From contig NC_079888.1 of NCBI RefSeq assembly GCF_029227915.1, forward strand, positions 18,392,001 to 18,456,000: DNA of 64,000 bases, read 5' to 3'. Shown one piece after another: positions 1 to 12,340 of this stretch (position 1 is the first letter of the stretch; each line of letters opens with the position of its first letter). The translations under genes were made by a program, and so were the position numbers. The notes below the pieces were generated by a model. The model saw nothing but the letters and a program-made list of their open reading frames with translations. It was not told the DNA's origin and did not search any database. The stretch comes from Hydractinia symbiolongicarpus (taxonomy: Eukaryota > Cnidaria > Hydrozoa > Anthoathecata > Hydractiniidae).

Positions 1-3000
1 TCATATGAAGCACTCAAACTTCCATAATTTAAATTTTATGACCACAATTAGAATATTACACATAGTTGAGTGGTGAGTCGAGGAGAGCATGACGTCATCG
101 TGTGAGTGATAACCGCAGTGGGTATGAATTCATGGCAACAATCTGGAAAGGAGTCGATTTATAGTATGAAGTGCGCCATAGTGGAAGTATGAAACGTTCC
201 TTCTACCATGATTTCCCCTCTCATGCACGTGGCGTATAGCAAAGTTGTGATGTATGTCTAAGAGCCGTATTCAGACATTTCGTTCAGTTGGGCCAAAACT
301 CCGACCCAGAAAATCTTCGGTGACGGCCTTAAAAGTGAGCAGTTAAGTAATAGTGAATGATGAATTCACAAATCATAACGAAACAGAATCGTACGCACTT
401 TGTGTCCTAAAATTGTTATAACTTCGCAAGTGCTGAAATATGCTAGACCATTTCACAAGTCAGAGAACTGATCAAAGTTGACGAGTCAAAAAAATTAGAA
501 CATCTAGAAAGAAATGAAGTACAAAAAAGTTACTTTGGCTACTCATTGATTTAGCCGTAAAGCTAGTCATAGTTTGCCGTTGAGCTAGTCACATAGCTTG
601 AAAAGTTTGTCTACTTTTTTTCACAGCTAAATACTACTACTGTTGTGAAATGCATATGCTTACAAATGGATTAAACGATAATAAATATTAAAAGCAAACA
701 AAATCAAACACTCCCTTTTGTTCGCTTTACTATTGCCAATGACAACAATCATTCACGTGTGTCACATTTGTTGACATTGCACGAGCTTGGATTTGTGGTA
801 AAGCAAAATTACACCCAGCTAATTTAGAAAATAAAATATCTGAAACAATAGTATTAGCCATTTAAAGGTTACAGGCATGACCTCATTGAAAGGACGTCCC
901 TACTTCCTTTATAGTTTAATTAATATCAAAAAGCACTTAAGGAAAATGCAATCAAAGGAGTAGGAGACTTCAGCCACATCAACGCTCCATTTTGGCCAGA
1001 GAATAACAACGCTGGTATTGTTTTTTGAACCTGGTAACCAACCTTGCGTTTTAGATTAAGGGCTTCGGCACATCAGTGCACTTAGATAAGCAGTGCAGTT
1101 TCTTAAAAAATAGACAGTTTCAATCTCAAATACTTTTGTATAATGAAATCAGGTAAAGATGAGGTCTTTTCGGTCTTTAAAAATTTTAAAGGTTTAAGAC
1201 TCCCTTAAGAACTTACGTCATGTTCTATTTAAATGTGAACGAGTTCGAAAGTATCTGCACAGGTATTTGTAAATTACATGCAGTACAGGTAAAAATAATA
1301 TAGAATTTCTTGTAATAAAAGTGATCGTAAAAGAATTTGAAGGTAAAAAGAATTTAAATTTCATATAATTGATAGAAAAAATGCAATACTGATGTGGCGA
1401 TCGCGATCACCAAAAAAGACGACTGTAAGATCCACTCAAGAATGAAAAAATAATTTGCAAAATAGCCAATCAAGTAAAAGTCTTCTTCTTCTTTTGTTCG
1501 TTTTGTTCTTTGTAAGAAAAGATCGTGGTAGAAACAAAATAGTACTAAAAAATCAATCTCTGTTAAAACGGATTCTGTGATCATATACATTCAAAATTAC
1601 CCAAAATGTTATGTAAAAAAACATTATATGAATAACAAAAAGAATATTGATCAAAGGAAGATAAAGAAATAAAAAAAGAAAAGATATTTAAAGCCAACAC
1701 AAGCAACAGTATCTCTCAGCTAAATTAAAATGTTTCGCAAGGAATCGTTTTTAAGTTGTTTACATTTTTATTGGTCGAGTATTTTGTTAAATTGAAATTG
1801 GTTATAAATTATGAAGAATATTTTTGTTCTTAGCTAAATTTCGTTATAAATTATGAAAAAATAAAATATTGTCTTCTCTTTTGAAAAGTTAACTATCGCT
1901 AAATATATACGTGTTTCGTTGAAACGAATTGTATTTGAAGTAGAATTCATTATACAGAAGATTGCTTCACGAAAACATTGACATAACTGTCGAAAGAAGA
2001 ACAAAAACGATGAAAAATAAAGTAAAATAAATAGTGTATAAAAAATATAAAAGGTTTGCTTAACGGAGAATGATGGACAACAACATGTTAAAAGATTCGA
2101 TGAAAAAAAAAAGATTTAACTCTCAAATATTAAAAATGAAACTCTATATATAGAGCATACACTACCCCATGGTCCCTCTGCGATGGAGAATACTTTAAAG
2201 AAAACAATAACAATAAAAATATTTTATGGTATATCATTTCTCCCTCGTTAGATATAAATAAAAGGTGATGTCTTTTTGAGAGTGTTTTAAGAACCTTAGA
2301 TTTTGCTGAAAAATAAAAACAAGATAAGAACAGCTTGGTCTGAATTTTGGCATGAAAGAAATAAGAACCATCCAGGATGCAAATTATTCCCTTGCAATTC
2401 TCTCTCAAGCTAATGATTGCTTCATTTGAGAATATAATGGCTGGCAATAAGAACAACACGAGGCTAAAGTTTTTTTTACACTTAAATAAGAATAAAATAA
2501 GAACAAGCCAGACTTGAAAGAGTTTATGCTAAGAACAACCAGCCTCTGGTCAGTATTAATAGTTCTTGAAAAAAGCTTGTAAACCATACACGTTTTTTAC
2601 ATAACTTTTTTTTAAGAAACTGAGTTGTCTTTCAAAAAATTAAACTTCTACTAGTTGTAATAAAGTTAAATTTTTGCAACCTATTCCCCAGGGAATCGCC
2701 GTTCTGATGTCAGAAATAATACAAGATGCCCTGGGAATGAGGTTGAGTTTTTTGAGTAAGAAACGTTTTCCACATAGATATCGAGTAGATTATCATTTAA
2801 ATGATGAAAAAAAAAAGGAAAGGCATCATCTTTTATTGCATATTTATCTCTTTTTGTTGTGTTAAAATCATGCTTCAAATTTAAGAAACTCGTTAAGAAA
2901 CATTGTTTTGAAAGCTCAAATAAAAATACAAGAAACTTCTACTAGTTGGACGCTAGTGTGGTTTCTTATAAGAAAACGTGCAACCATCTTTTGCCGGATG

Positions 3001-4920
3001 TCATTTAGTTAAGCTTACTTACAAGTGTGAAAAGCTGATGGAATTCTAAACTCGAGGTGTAATTTAAGCTGCTTGTCAATATTGGAAACTCTTTGTGACG
3101 TCATCTATCACGTGTTTTATAAAAACAAAGCTAATTAACCGTTAATTTTTTTAATGACAAATTTGGTGCACCTGCAACAATGGTGCACATAATTGTGATT
3201 GTGATTGCGCATGAAGTGTTGTGTATATAGCTATTTTCTCATTCAAAGTCACATGTTCAAATATTGAAACTTTCGCTTTTATTATTATGTTATATTCTCT
3301 TTAATTTTAGGTAAACCGTTTAGTTTTTTATAATTTTTCGCTATTAAAGACAAGCTTTTGTTATTTCCTAACCTCGCCAGAATGGAGAAAATTAAATTCT
3401 AGAAAAACTTTATTCCAACCGCGAGAATTCAAGGCTCATTAATTTCGAAATCGACAATCGTTTTTTAGCAGGATTTAATAAATTGGCTTTATCATAAAGA
3501 GTTTATAGAGTAATGAAAAAACTTATGACAGAAATGTCATTGTTAAAATATTTTTATGGCGCTACTCATAAAAATATTTAACACTTTTTTGTGCTAAAGT
3601 TTTCTGTAGTAGAACACGTCATAAAATTCAAGATTTTCATAAAAAAATACTTTTATTACAGAAAAAATGTTTTTCTTTGTAAAGTAGAAAAAACCAGAGC
3701 AAATTATTTTAAGTTTTTGTTGTTGTTGACTATTTAGTATTGGGAAAATTCATCATTTTGTAAAAATTCATTTTTACAAACTCTATATATCATAAACTAT
3801 GCGCTAAAAATGCCAGTTCAACAAGTTTGAAAATATCAATAAAGATTCTTTAAAATTTCAACTAGAACTGCGATTAAAAATTTTTTTAAAAAAATTTGCT
3901 ATCCATAGTTCATAAACTTTCAGAACTACACCATTTGTTGTTTATGAAAAAAGATCGTCGCTGGGTCAAGTAATTTCTCCTACCTTTTTGTTCTGACCTC
4001 CAGGCTTTCTCTTTGACTTCTTTTTTGGCATATTCTAATATATCGCTTCAAATTGTTTAACTTTTTAATATTATATTACAAGCCAGCCAACTCCCCTTTC
4101 GTCCGTAGCGCGAAACGTGTTTATATCAACGAGTTATATCAAGGTAAGTATGCAAGATTAAAGTCTCTCCGTCGTTGTGTTGATTAAGTTTATCTTCTAA
4201 ATTTTACCCATTACTTTGTTGAAACTCGCACAAAAAATCACAGCGATAAAGTTCACAACTAATACACGAGATTTACTGTAGCGACGAAATGTGTAAACAC
4301 AAGAGACTTGCGAAATTTTATTCCACACTGCGCTGTGTACGTTAGCATAACATTTAGAATTAATGTGTTTTAAAACAATGGGCTCATAACAAAAGCATAA
4401 TTTGCTTCTATTTGTTCAGGCGTATAGTATCTATGTGTGTTGCTAAGGGGCGTTTTTGAATAAATATAGCATGCATATCATTATAAAGTTGGTTAAGCGA
4501 GTCAATATTTGTCTCTTCAACTTGATAACGTGTTGTAACAGAAAAGCCTTAAGAAAATTTTATTCGCTGTTAAAAACGATCAAAAATTTTTTAATCAGAA
4601 TTAGCACTGCTAAGAAGACCTATCATCCTATTATCAAAACTTTAAACTTTAACCTTGATGTTTTTATTTTAAGTGAGTTTGACTTAACAAAAATAGAAAA
4701 TTGAGGTTTCCTCATTCTCTCTAAAATTGTTGTTTTTTAATTAGAATACTTGTATTTGTTTCCGCAATAAGTAAAACAATCAGAATACCTCAATTCTAAG
4801 TCCTTTTCGGTCTTACTTAAAGCCAGTCTTTAATGGTGCTAACGTATTCAAGGCGCGTAAAGAAAGGGCGTTGGCGTTTACCATAAGATTAACAATAAAT
4901 ATTTAAAAATTAATGTTCAT
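1..4920. other. AT-rich non-coding stretch, no gene recognised
   Basis: The only open frames are short, rich in Phe/Leu/Lys/Asn codons expected from AT-rich sequence, and have no recognisable motif or convincing splice context. Two full TGACGTCA palindromes occur here (90-97 and 3096-3103). I see no RNA gene, no mobile element with clear ends and no coding exon I can defend. Confidence 0.6.
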
Positions 4921-6427
4921 AAGCAACGTCGTTCCTAGGTCTTACGATAACAACCCTAAGAGTCCTGGAGACAAGGTTGGCTAAAGTTGTGTGCCGTTTA
5001 TGCAATATAAGCACGCTTATATCTTAGAGAATAACCAACTTTGTCACCATGATTTGTTATGATTTTTGGTATCGGAACGTGACTTAATAAGTTCTGGGAA
5101 CGACGTAAATATAGCACATGCGTCCTATTATTTACGTAAAACTTATTTCGTACCCAAGCCTCTTACACTGTACACTTATATTTTATACTTTTTCAATATC
5201 GTTTGAAATATTGTTTGCTTTGTGTTGAGTTTATTATAGTGTGAACAACAACATTAATTGAGTATAGTAGCTGGAAACAAAAGAGACAACTAATTAATCT
5301 TATACACAGTTTTTAAAGCTGTGTTTACATTGGAGACGTGGTTAGTTTTCTAGAGATCGTAGAGATCTTGTTAAATTTTTTTGAAGATGGTTGACATCTT
5401 GTTAGGTTTTTTTAAAGATGGTGGGGATGTTGTTAGATTTTTTTTAAAGATGGTGGGACGTTGCTATTTTTTTTTAAAGATGGTGGTGAAGTTAAAAAAG
5501 ATGTCGAAAATGTCATGCATTAAAATTATTAATTGCTCGTGTGTGACAGTCTAGAACGCGTGACATTTAAAGAAAATACATTGAGAATTTTTGATCTCTT
5601 AATAATGCTTGCTTCAAGATAATGGCATCACAAATTAGTGGTCATAATTTCAGTAGTTGGGTTTTATATAATTACGTAATTAGATTAGATATGAATTTTT
5701 TGCAAGGCAGAGCTTGCCAGTTCAATATCTACCATTTTGACGTCTTCCATTTTTAAAATTTTTTACCAATCATAGGCGTCTTTATAAATAGAATAAATCA
5801 ACAAAGTTTGTTCAACTTGTAATCAAAAGTATATCCACATTCCATTCATAATAAAGTTGTTTGTTGTAAAAATTGGCCGCAAAAAATAGTTGCTCATACA
5901 CCCCACCCAAATTAGTTGTTGCCCCACCCCACTTAAGCTAACGTGTGACGACATTCCGGCTGTACGAATGACTTCATTCATACTACACATGCCTGTACAT
6001 CACCTTAATAAATATTGTCATTGTTATCGTGAATGCTTGTTACTATTCCGTTAATTACACTAATTTGAAGGTGCATGTGATAACATATTTAAAAGAAGAA
6101 CCAATTAGAATGTTTAAATAAATGATCCTGTTGCCACGGTAACCTAATTAATATTTTTCATGTGATAGACGCTTTGATAATATGTGACGTCATGAGTTCG
6201 TTGTTATTCCCAACGTAACATAAACACAGTCTGATACAAAAATAAAAAAACCTGTTGGCAACTTATTCGTCCTAGCAAAAGATAAACAAACAAACAAACC
6301 AACCAATGGAAATACTTTACTAACCAATCTCATCCCCAGAGCTTGCATTTCCCAATATGTCTGTTAGCGCGCTAGCCACATATCAGAAATCAAAAAAGAA
6401 ACCCTGGGGCAAGATTGCCTCACTTAC
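4921..6427. other. Non-coding, with an old MITE-like piece and a short tandem repeat
   Basis: Around 4925-4985 the sequence begins with an AACGTCGTTCCTAGG-like end and closes with a CCTGGAGACAAGGTTGG-like end, a degenerate relative of the CAACCTCG...CGAGGTTG elements at 8127, 12227 and 15762. A short T-rich tandem repeat follows at 5353-5490. The rest shows no gene. A TGACGTCA palindrome is at 6185-6192. Confidence 0.45.
5353..5490. repeat. Short T-rich tandem repeat, about four units
   Basis: Units of roughly 36 bp share the pattern TTGTTAG(A/G)TTTTTTT followed by AAAGATGGTGGG. The units differ in the length of the T run. No coding meaning is apparent. Confidence 0.6.
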
Positions 6428-7040
6428 TTCTAACGACACGCTGGCTTTCTTTTCGCACTGCACTACAGCTTCATCGAGGTCTGCAGTTATAGAGGAACTG
6501 CGTCCGAAGTTGTCATCGTCCAAGTCAATACCAGTTGTATTTAAATCTTCCATGCTGTTCGTTCCTATTTTAGGTAAGGTAAAAGTACCATCAAATACGT
6601 TATCATTTTCTTCTGCTTGACACTCAGACCGTTTGATGAAGAAATCCATATCCTCAGTTCTTGAAGGGTTTCGCAACTTCCTTATTTCTTCTTTAAAATT
6701 GTCTTTCGAGTCGTCCTCATCGGGTGGTAATTGTTTTAAGCTATAGTTAATGTCACATATTGTGGTACTCAATTCTTGACCAATCAAGTTTAAAGCTTCG
6801 TCCGAGTTGGCTTGCATTAGTCCACTTTGCTTCACCCTTAAATTTAAATGAGTAGCTCCGCTGTTTTGGTTCTGCAAAATATCTTGTTTGGTTGTTGACG
6901 TTTTTTGAAATTTAATGTGTCTGAGAGCTTTGTTATTCGCGTTGAATTAGATGTTTGTTGATCTGTTATCAAATCACTGCTCAAATCACTACTATCAGCA
7001 GCTAACTTATCAAGATCGTTTCCTTTGCTATTCACAACAT
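6428..7040 (-). CDS. Probable internal exon of an unrecognised acidic protein, with a frame slip
   Basis: A minus-strand stretch of about 200 codons has ordinary protein composition (Ser/Asp/Glu/Lys/Thr-rich, many DD and SS pairs), unlike the junk frames around it. At its 3' side the frame is followed directly by a strong splice donor (GAA|GTAAGT, donor G at 6427). At the 5' side a candidate acceptor ...CCAATAG ends at 7041. The first third and the rest lie in two frames. The switch can be explained by one base missing from the run of six T at 6901-6906 (plus strand). An alternative is a second acceptor, TTTTGCAG, at 6872, giving a phase-0 exon 6428-6871 of 148 codons. I recognise no domain; it looks disordered with one polar helical part. 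No neighbouring exons could be identified. It could be a real exon with an assembly indel, or a young pseudogene. Confidence 0.5.
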
Positions 7041-7042
7041 CT

Positions 7043-8117
7043 ATTGGAAATTTAGAACACGGATTAACACACAGTTATTTCGTCCTGATGATTTTTTTAA
7101 TAAAACTTGTTTCCTAAACAACAACAGAATAATAGACTAGGGATAATATAATCCAAGTGCGTTACTGAACTCATTCAAAAGGTTCTTATTAGCTCGCACG
7201 ATACGCACATGCAATGGGAAAATATCCACTTGCAAGTTCGTTCCTAGGGCTGGTTAATTTTATCGTTAGTTTAAATACAAACATTTAACAAGCCCTGGTG
7301 ATGAGAACACTTCATTTGCTTTAAATTAGAAACGTATTAAGCTTTCTTAATCCCGGTAACTTTACCGATCGGCTTTCTAGTTTTTTTTCCTGGTTGTAGA
7401 AACAACGAGTGCTTCACGTTTCAAGTAATGTAGACATTATCATTGGCGTAAATCATCTTTCGAAAGTACGACCACACGAATCCTGAATTTTTGTTTTTTT
7501 TATGTCTGGTTGAGAATGTTATAAAAGACGATAGATTGGCGTAGTGTTGACTTTTAAACATACGGTTACTGTCAGGGGAAAATAGCAAGCCGTCAGAACA
7601 GAATAGGCTTAACCTTATGGAAAGAAGGGACAGAGTTAATATTATGGAGACAAGAAGGATGCAATCTACCTCATGGAGATGCTTAGGAGAATCGATGTTA
7701 TGGAGAAGTTTAACCTAAACTCGTGATAAACTTGATTGAAACAATTTTTTTGTCTTTTTCCAGACATGGCCGAAACATGTTAAAATAGTCCATACTCTGC
7801 ATCTGTCAGGCTGAAGAGTCCCTACTTTTGCAGACACATAGTTCAGATGGACATCGTTTAAAATGTTCTACTTGCGTTCTCTATCGCGCATGCACAAAAT
7901 AATTATCCCCGTCAGGGCCTAAGAAGGTCCTTAAATTGGTAAAAATGGTCGAGCTGACGTCACCAACAAGCGATACATTTCAAGATTATGCAATTACCCA
8001 AGATAGCCTGATATCGGGCGGTCCGATGTCAGCATTGGCATGTGAATATTGACAAGTTCAAAATGCGTGACTTAAATATCAAAACAATCAATTTTATTAC
8101 TTGTGGCAGCGAAATTT
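7043..8117. other. Non-coding, containing one member of an old dispersed repeat pair
   Basis: No gene is visible. Roughly 7735-8010 resembles 9555-9800: both run from a T-rich start through an ACTCTGC block to a conserved TGCTGACGTCA / AGCTGACGTCA block (7955-7962 and 9771-9778). The similarity is patchy, so the repeat is old. Confidence 0.45.
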
Positions 8118-8126
8118 AAATCCTTT

Positions 8127-8244
8127 CAACCTCGTTTGCAGAACTTTTTGTCTCTCATCGGCGCTGCGCTTATTGATAGGTCTGACGAAAAAGTCTCGCT
8201 GTCCGATATGTAAAAAGAGATAACACGTCCTGGGAGCGAGGTTG
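8127..8244. mobile_element. 118-bp MITE with CAACCTCG termini
   Basis: The element begins CAACCTCGTTTGCAG and ends with CCTGGGAGCGAGGTTG, an imperfect terminal inverted repeat of about 15 bp. The flanks are AAATCCTTT (8118-8126) and AAATCCTCA (8245-8253), 7 of 9 identical, consistent with a 9-bp target duplication. Its interior (TTTTTGTCTCTCATCGGCGC and following bases) is shared with the copy at 12227-12340, which shows they are one family. It has no coding capacity and would depend on a transposase encoded elsewhere; the superfamily is not determined. Confidence 0.8.
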
Positions 8245-8399
8245 AAATCCTCACAGATTAAATTTCGTCCAGGATTATAGGACATAATTTTGTGTGGTCC
8301 TTTCATTTATTATGTTTTTCTTGGCCAGGGCGATTTTTTTTGTCAGGGCTAAAGAGTGAAAACTATAGTATGATAAGTATTTCATTTCCGTAATTTGTC

Positions 8400-8490
8400 T
8401 GCACAAAATGGTACTACAATAGCGAAATCCGAAACATAAAGGACGGGTGAACCTGTGGACATATCCATGGGCTACTGATTAATCCATATT
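8400..8490 (-). repeat. Degenerate SINE-like fragment
   Basis: On the minus strand this resembles the start of the inserted element at 11890-12066: a ...CCCATGGATATGTCCACAGG-type hairpin followed by TTCACCCGTCCTTTAT. A further relative lies at about 10795-10870. Only the 5' hairpin block is recognisable. Confidence 0.4.
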
Positions 8491-8703
8491 AAAATGTTCG
8501 TTGTTTTTCTGTAAGCCAAGATGGTTGTTAAGAAAATTCTGACGGGTGTACTCAAATGAATTTTTCCACGGACTTACGACTAACCTTAACAGAGGAGACA
8601 ATTCTACGCAACTGAATTGTATGAATAAAAAAAGAACATAGCTACGTGTGTTGCTGAGATTGAAGGTATGGACATTAGGTATTATGTGAAAAAACTTTGT
8701 CAA

Positions 8704-10113
8704 AAGCAGAGTGATTTGAAGATAGCCTCGCCCACTACTTCATTAAGCAGGCTAAATTGGAAGTTGTTAACACACACAAAGATTGTGTAAAATATAGCTT
8801 CTCTATTACAGAAAAAAACTGGTTTTAAAGCTAGGGTACCTTTTTGAGTCACAGAGACTACAAAGTGGAAGTGAATATGTCACAAGATGTATCTCGTTTG
8901 TAAAAAACGGCCAGATATGTGCGAAGCATCTTGCACCAAGCACAATAATGAAGAATACAGCAATTTTTCAATTTGAACTTTCAACAAACATAACAACATC
9001 ATTCTTAAGTTAAATGACAAGATTTCCTGCGTATAACTCGCAGACATTTCTCCAGCCGTACCAACTACATCAAACGTTTTACGTGTAATGCACTTCATAC
9101 CGCTGAAGAACAGTCTCCGAGTGATACGCAGGAAATATAAATCTTCTCATCCAACTTAACGTTTTACTTACAACAAACTTTCTTCCCACCTTAATAAAAT
9201 ATAGTGTAAGTCACTAAAACAGAAAAAAACACAATCATTTCGGGGTTTGTTAAAAAATACATAGTTATGAAAAGATATTTTTTACAACCCTCTGTGTCAG
9301 CCTTTTATTTCAACCACTATTTAAAAGCCAGTCTCATTCCTAGCCAATCAAAATCAGGTTACTTCGATACGCAACTTCGCCTTTGGGGCTGTTTTCTTTT
9401 TTTTGACGATCTAGGACCGAGAAAAGTTTTGGGGACGAGATTGGTTCACACTGTATATAGAATAAACTTTGTTTGAAATAGACAGTATGCTTTTAACGCA
9501 AACCTTAAGGTTATAAATGATGACATCTACAATCTTGGACAGAATTAATAAAACAAAAGCAGTTTTTTCGTCTTTTTTTTAAACACGGACAAAATAGTGC
9601 ATTGGTCACTACTCTGCGCCACAAAACTGCAAAGTTTCAACTTGTACGCAACGTAGGCCAGTTAGAGACAGCGTGACATTTTCTAGACACATTCCCTAGT
9701 GCGCCCTCACAACGAACTAATATACGTCGCAACCCACGTAGGTCGCGAAATTAGAAAAAAGTGATCGTGCTGACGTCAGCAACAGTTAGCATGCTTCAAG
9801 AGTATGAATTTAAGTCCTAAGTCCTTTATAAAAGTAGAATCCGCTGTAAATATTGAAAAATGAACTTTAGCAAATTCACATTGTGAGACTCTAATTCAGA
9901 AACAAGCATTGATATCACTTGTAGTGGCTAACTTTGAAATAAGGTAATATTTTATTTTATTCTGTCCACAATTGTTGTCCTCCTAAACCCTTCTAGAAAT
10001 ATTTTCGTGACAGATTGTCATTATTTGATGTCAACTTGCTATTTTAAGCTGACTGCTGTTTGCATTACGCCACTTCTTATTAATCCATACTCTGTCCTGA
10101 CGCACGTTCGCAG
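8704..10113. other. Non-coding, second member of an old dispersed repeat
   Basis: 9555-9800 is the partner of 7735-8010. Around 9410-9450 there is a GGGACGAGATTGGTT end that resembles the right end of the CAACCTCG MITE family. The short open frames here (for example 9267-9476) have no motif and I do not regard them as genes. Confidence 0.4.
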
Positions 10114-10258
10114 CTTTTTCAGTTAATTCGAACAATTCTCTATCGTAGTTGCTAACTTGAACATTTAAACAAGTTTTGTATTAACTTTTCAATTAGCATT
10201 ACACCCTTATCGTGTTAGCAATCAGAGCAATAAATTGTTCGAATTAATTTTCACAGTA
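10114..10258. repeat. Inverted-repeat hairpin element, about 145 bp
   Basis: The left arm (about 10114-10155) and the reverse complement of the right arm (about 10211-10258) share the core TTAATTCGAACAATT and then a TTGCTAAC block, separated by a loop of roughly 55 bases. The arms are imperfect. This looks like a small foldback or MITE-type element; no target duplication was identified. Confidence 0.55.
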
Positions 10259-11256
10259 AATTTGATTGCGTTAGTCGTTAATATGGAAAGACGTTTAGTT
10301 AGGGAATTAAGGAACTTTCAGTAAAACTTCATACATACAGGTTAAACTTTGAAACTCTTGCCTGTTCAAAAAGTGCACCATGTTTTTCTGGATACAATTT
10401 CGAGAATACGCTAGTAAATAAAGTAAACAAACCAAAGCAGATAAAGTAAACAGACCACCAATAAAAACAACAAAAACAACAAGATTATAAATAGTTCATC
10501 TTAAAATTCATCGGTGTTCTACTTAGCCGCTTCAACAATATTCATTTTTAAGAAATACTTTTTTTTCACTAAAAAAATAAGTGACAACACACCTAACAAA
10601 AACAGCAGTCAAAAAACAAATTCTTTTTCATACTTGTGTCATAAGAAAATATTTCAATGTTTTTTAACAGTTTTCGCGCGTAAATTTTTCCTTAATTCAT
10701 TTCCAGACTTCCACTAGAAGGCTAATTCAACGTAAATGAACAGATTTTAAAACATTTAAAACAGTGCATGAATGAAAAAATAAAAAATGTACATTAGTCG
10801 TCAACCAGTGGAAAATCCACAGTTACGCCCTTCGTACATATTGCGGTTATCAGATTTTTGTTTGTTATACGTATCCCGAGCATTACTATTTCATGTATCC
10901 TAAGCACAAAGTAACAGGCTACCATTTTACACAAAATGCGGGTATTAAAATAGGAAACTTTGTATTTGGGCATTTGTAGTATTTCCCAGGCTGCATGTAC
11001 TTTTGTTTGGCGACTTTGGAAGTTACATTTATTAGCACCAAGAAAGACTTAAAGTGCCTTTCTTGACCGGGTATAACTTTTGTTAGGCATGTAATAAGAG
11101 CTGATATTTTGTGACTATATCTTTAGCGGGGTCTTTTAATGTAAAATTACTTGAAAAATCTTATTGCGTTGCGTGCTGCACTTTTGGGACGGGATACATT
11201 TTTGTAAATTTAAAAAAATACTAACATGCACGTACGACTGTTTAAAGATGTGGTAT
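10259..11256. other. AT-rich non-coding stretch
   Basis: The only recognisable item is a weak relative of the SINE-like hairpin block near 10795-10870. The open frame at 10514-10717 is Lys/Asn/Phe-rich and has no motif. Confidence 0.4.
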
Positions 11257-11889
11257 TAGCCAGGGGATCCGGCGTCAAAACGCCGGGTTAAGCCACAAGT
11301 GAATGTTTGACCAAGCGAAAGCCAGTTTTAGCACTTATAAGAGCCGTCAACTGTGTCCTACATCTGGGTGGAGCACTTTAGTACATATATACAGTTTATT
11401 CGCAAATCGAGTAAAGCGCACAGAACATTATAATGTTTTTGTGTAATATATGTTTAAAATAATAACTTCCCTACGACTGTAGCTAAAATAAAAACACAGG
11501 TTACAAGCTGCTGTTACCCTGTCATAGCAAGCAAAAAATGTTAATATTATTTATTATCGTTACAGCGGGCACACAGTACATGTCGCACATGCTTGTAGGC
11601 GCAATACCTTTTTCTAAAAAAACTTGATTACAACTTTAGTTTAAATAAAAGCACAGAAAACAGCCCATAGTTACCACCAGGTATAGCTTAGTACAGGAAA
11701 ACCGTGTCGCGAGTATAGGCGTAATTCCAAAAAAACTTTATCGCAACATCGATTTCAAAAGAAATACAGGCAATAGCTGGTCGTTATCCTGTTAAAACAA
11801 TCACTCAGCAAGTTTATTTTGCAGAATAAGTTTTCATACCAGCAGTAAAGTGTAGCTACTTAACCGCACTTAACATAAGAATTATTAAA

Positions 11890-12066
11890 AAACTAGTCGT
11901 TGCCCGTGGAAAAATCCACGGGCTCGCCCGTCCTTTATATGTACCCGTCACAACAAAGTGGATAAAAATATATCGCATTTGATTTTCGTGTTTCCGTAAC
12001 ATCATTTTCATACTCAGCGGGGGGTTTGCGCAGAGACAGACAGACGACGGCTATTATTATAGAGAT
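11890..12066 (+). mobile_element. SINE-like insertion with a CCCGTGGA hairpin and ATTATTATAGAG tail
   Basis: Compared with copy B, the repeat is interrupted here by about 175 bp. The insertion starts with CTAGTCGTTG, contains the perfect inverted pair CCCGTGGA/TCCACGGG with an AAA loop, continues CTCGCCCGTCC, and ends with a CAGACAGACAGACGACGG block followed by CTATTATTATAGAG. The simple 3' tail and lack of inverted ends suggest a SINE or short LINE-derived unit; the exact class is not determined. The same tail motif forms the tandem array at 12732-12996. Confidence 0.6.
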
Positions 12067-12226
12067 TTGTTGTAGCCAAACTGCATTTAGTGACTTTCAC
12101 TTTTTAGTCAGAGGTAGTTAAAAAGCTAGCTAGATAGCCTCACGCAACCCTAAATACAAATAAATACTAATATACCATAAGCTGAATAAAAACTTTAAAA
12201 GAATAGGAATAAATAAGGCTAGCTAT

Positions 12227-12340
12227 TAACCTCGTCCCCAGGGTTTTTTGTCTCTCATCGGCGCTGTGCGCTTACTGATAGGTCTGACAAAAAATTTCGT
12301 CTCGCCGTCCGATATACAAAATGAGACAACATGTCCTGGG
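12227..12340. mobile_element. 114-bp MITE inserted into dispersed repeat A
   Basis: The element starts TAACCTCGTCCCCAGG and ends CCTGGGAACGATGTTG. It is flanked by a perfect direct repeat GGCTAGCTAT (12217-12226 and 12341-12350), a 9-10 bp target duplication. Copy B of the host repeat at 62144-63140 lacks the element, so this is a filled site with an unoccupied paralogue in the same window. The interior matches the MITE at 8127-8244. Confidence 0.85.
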
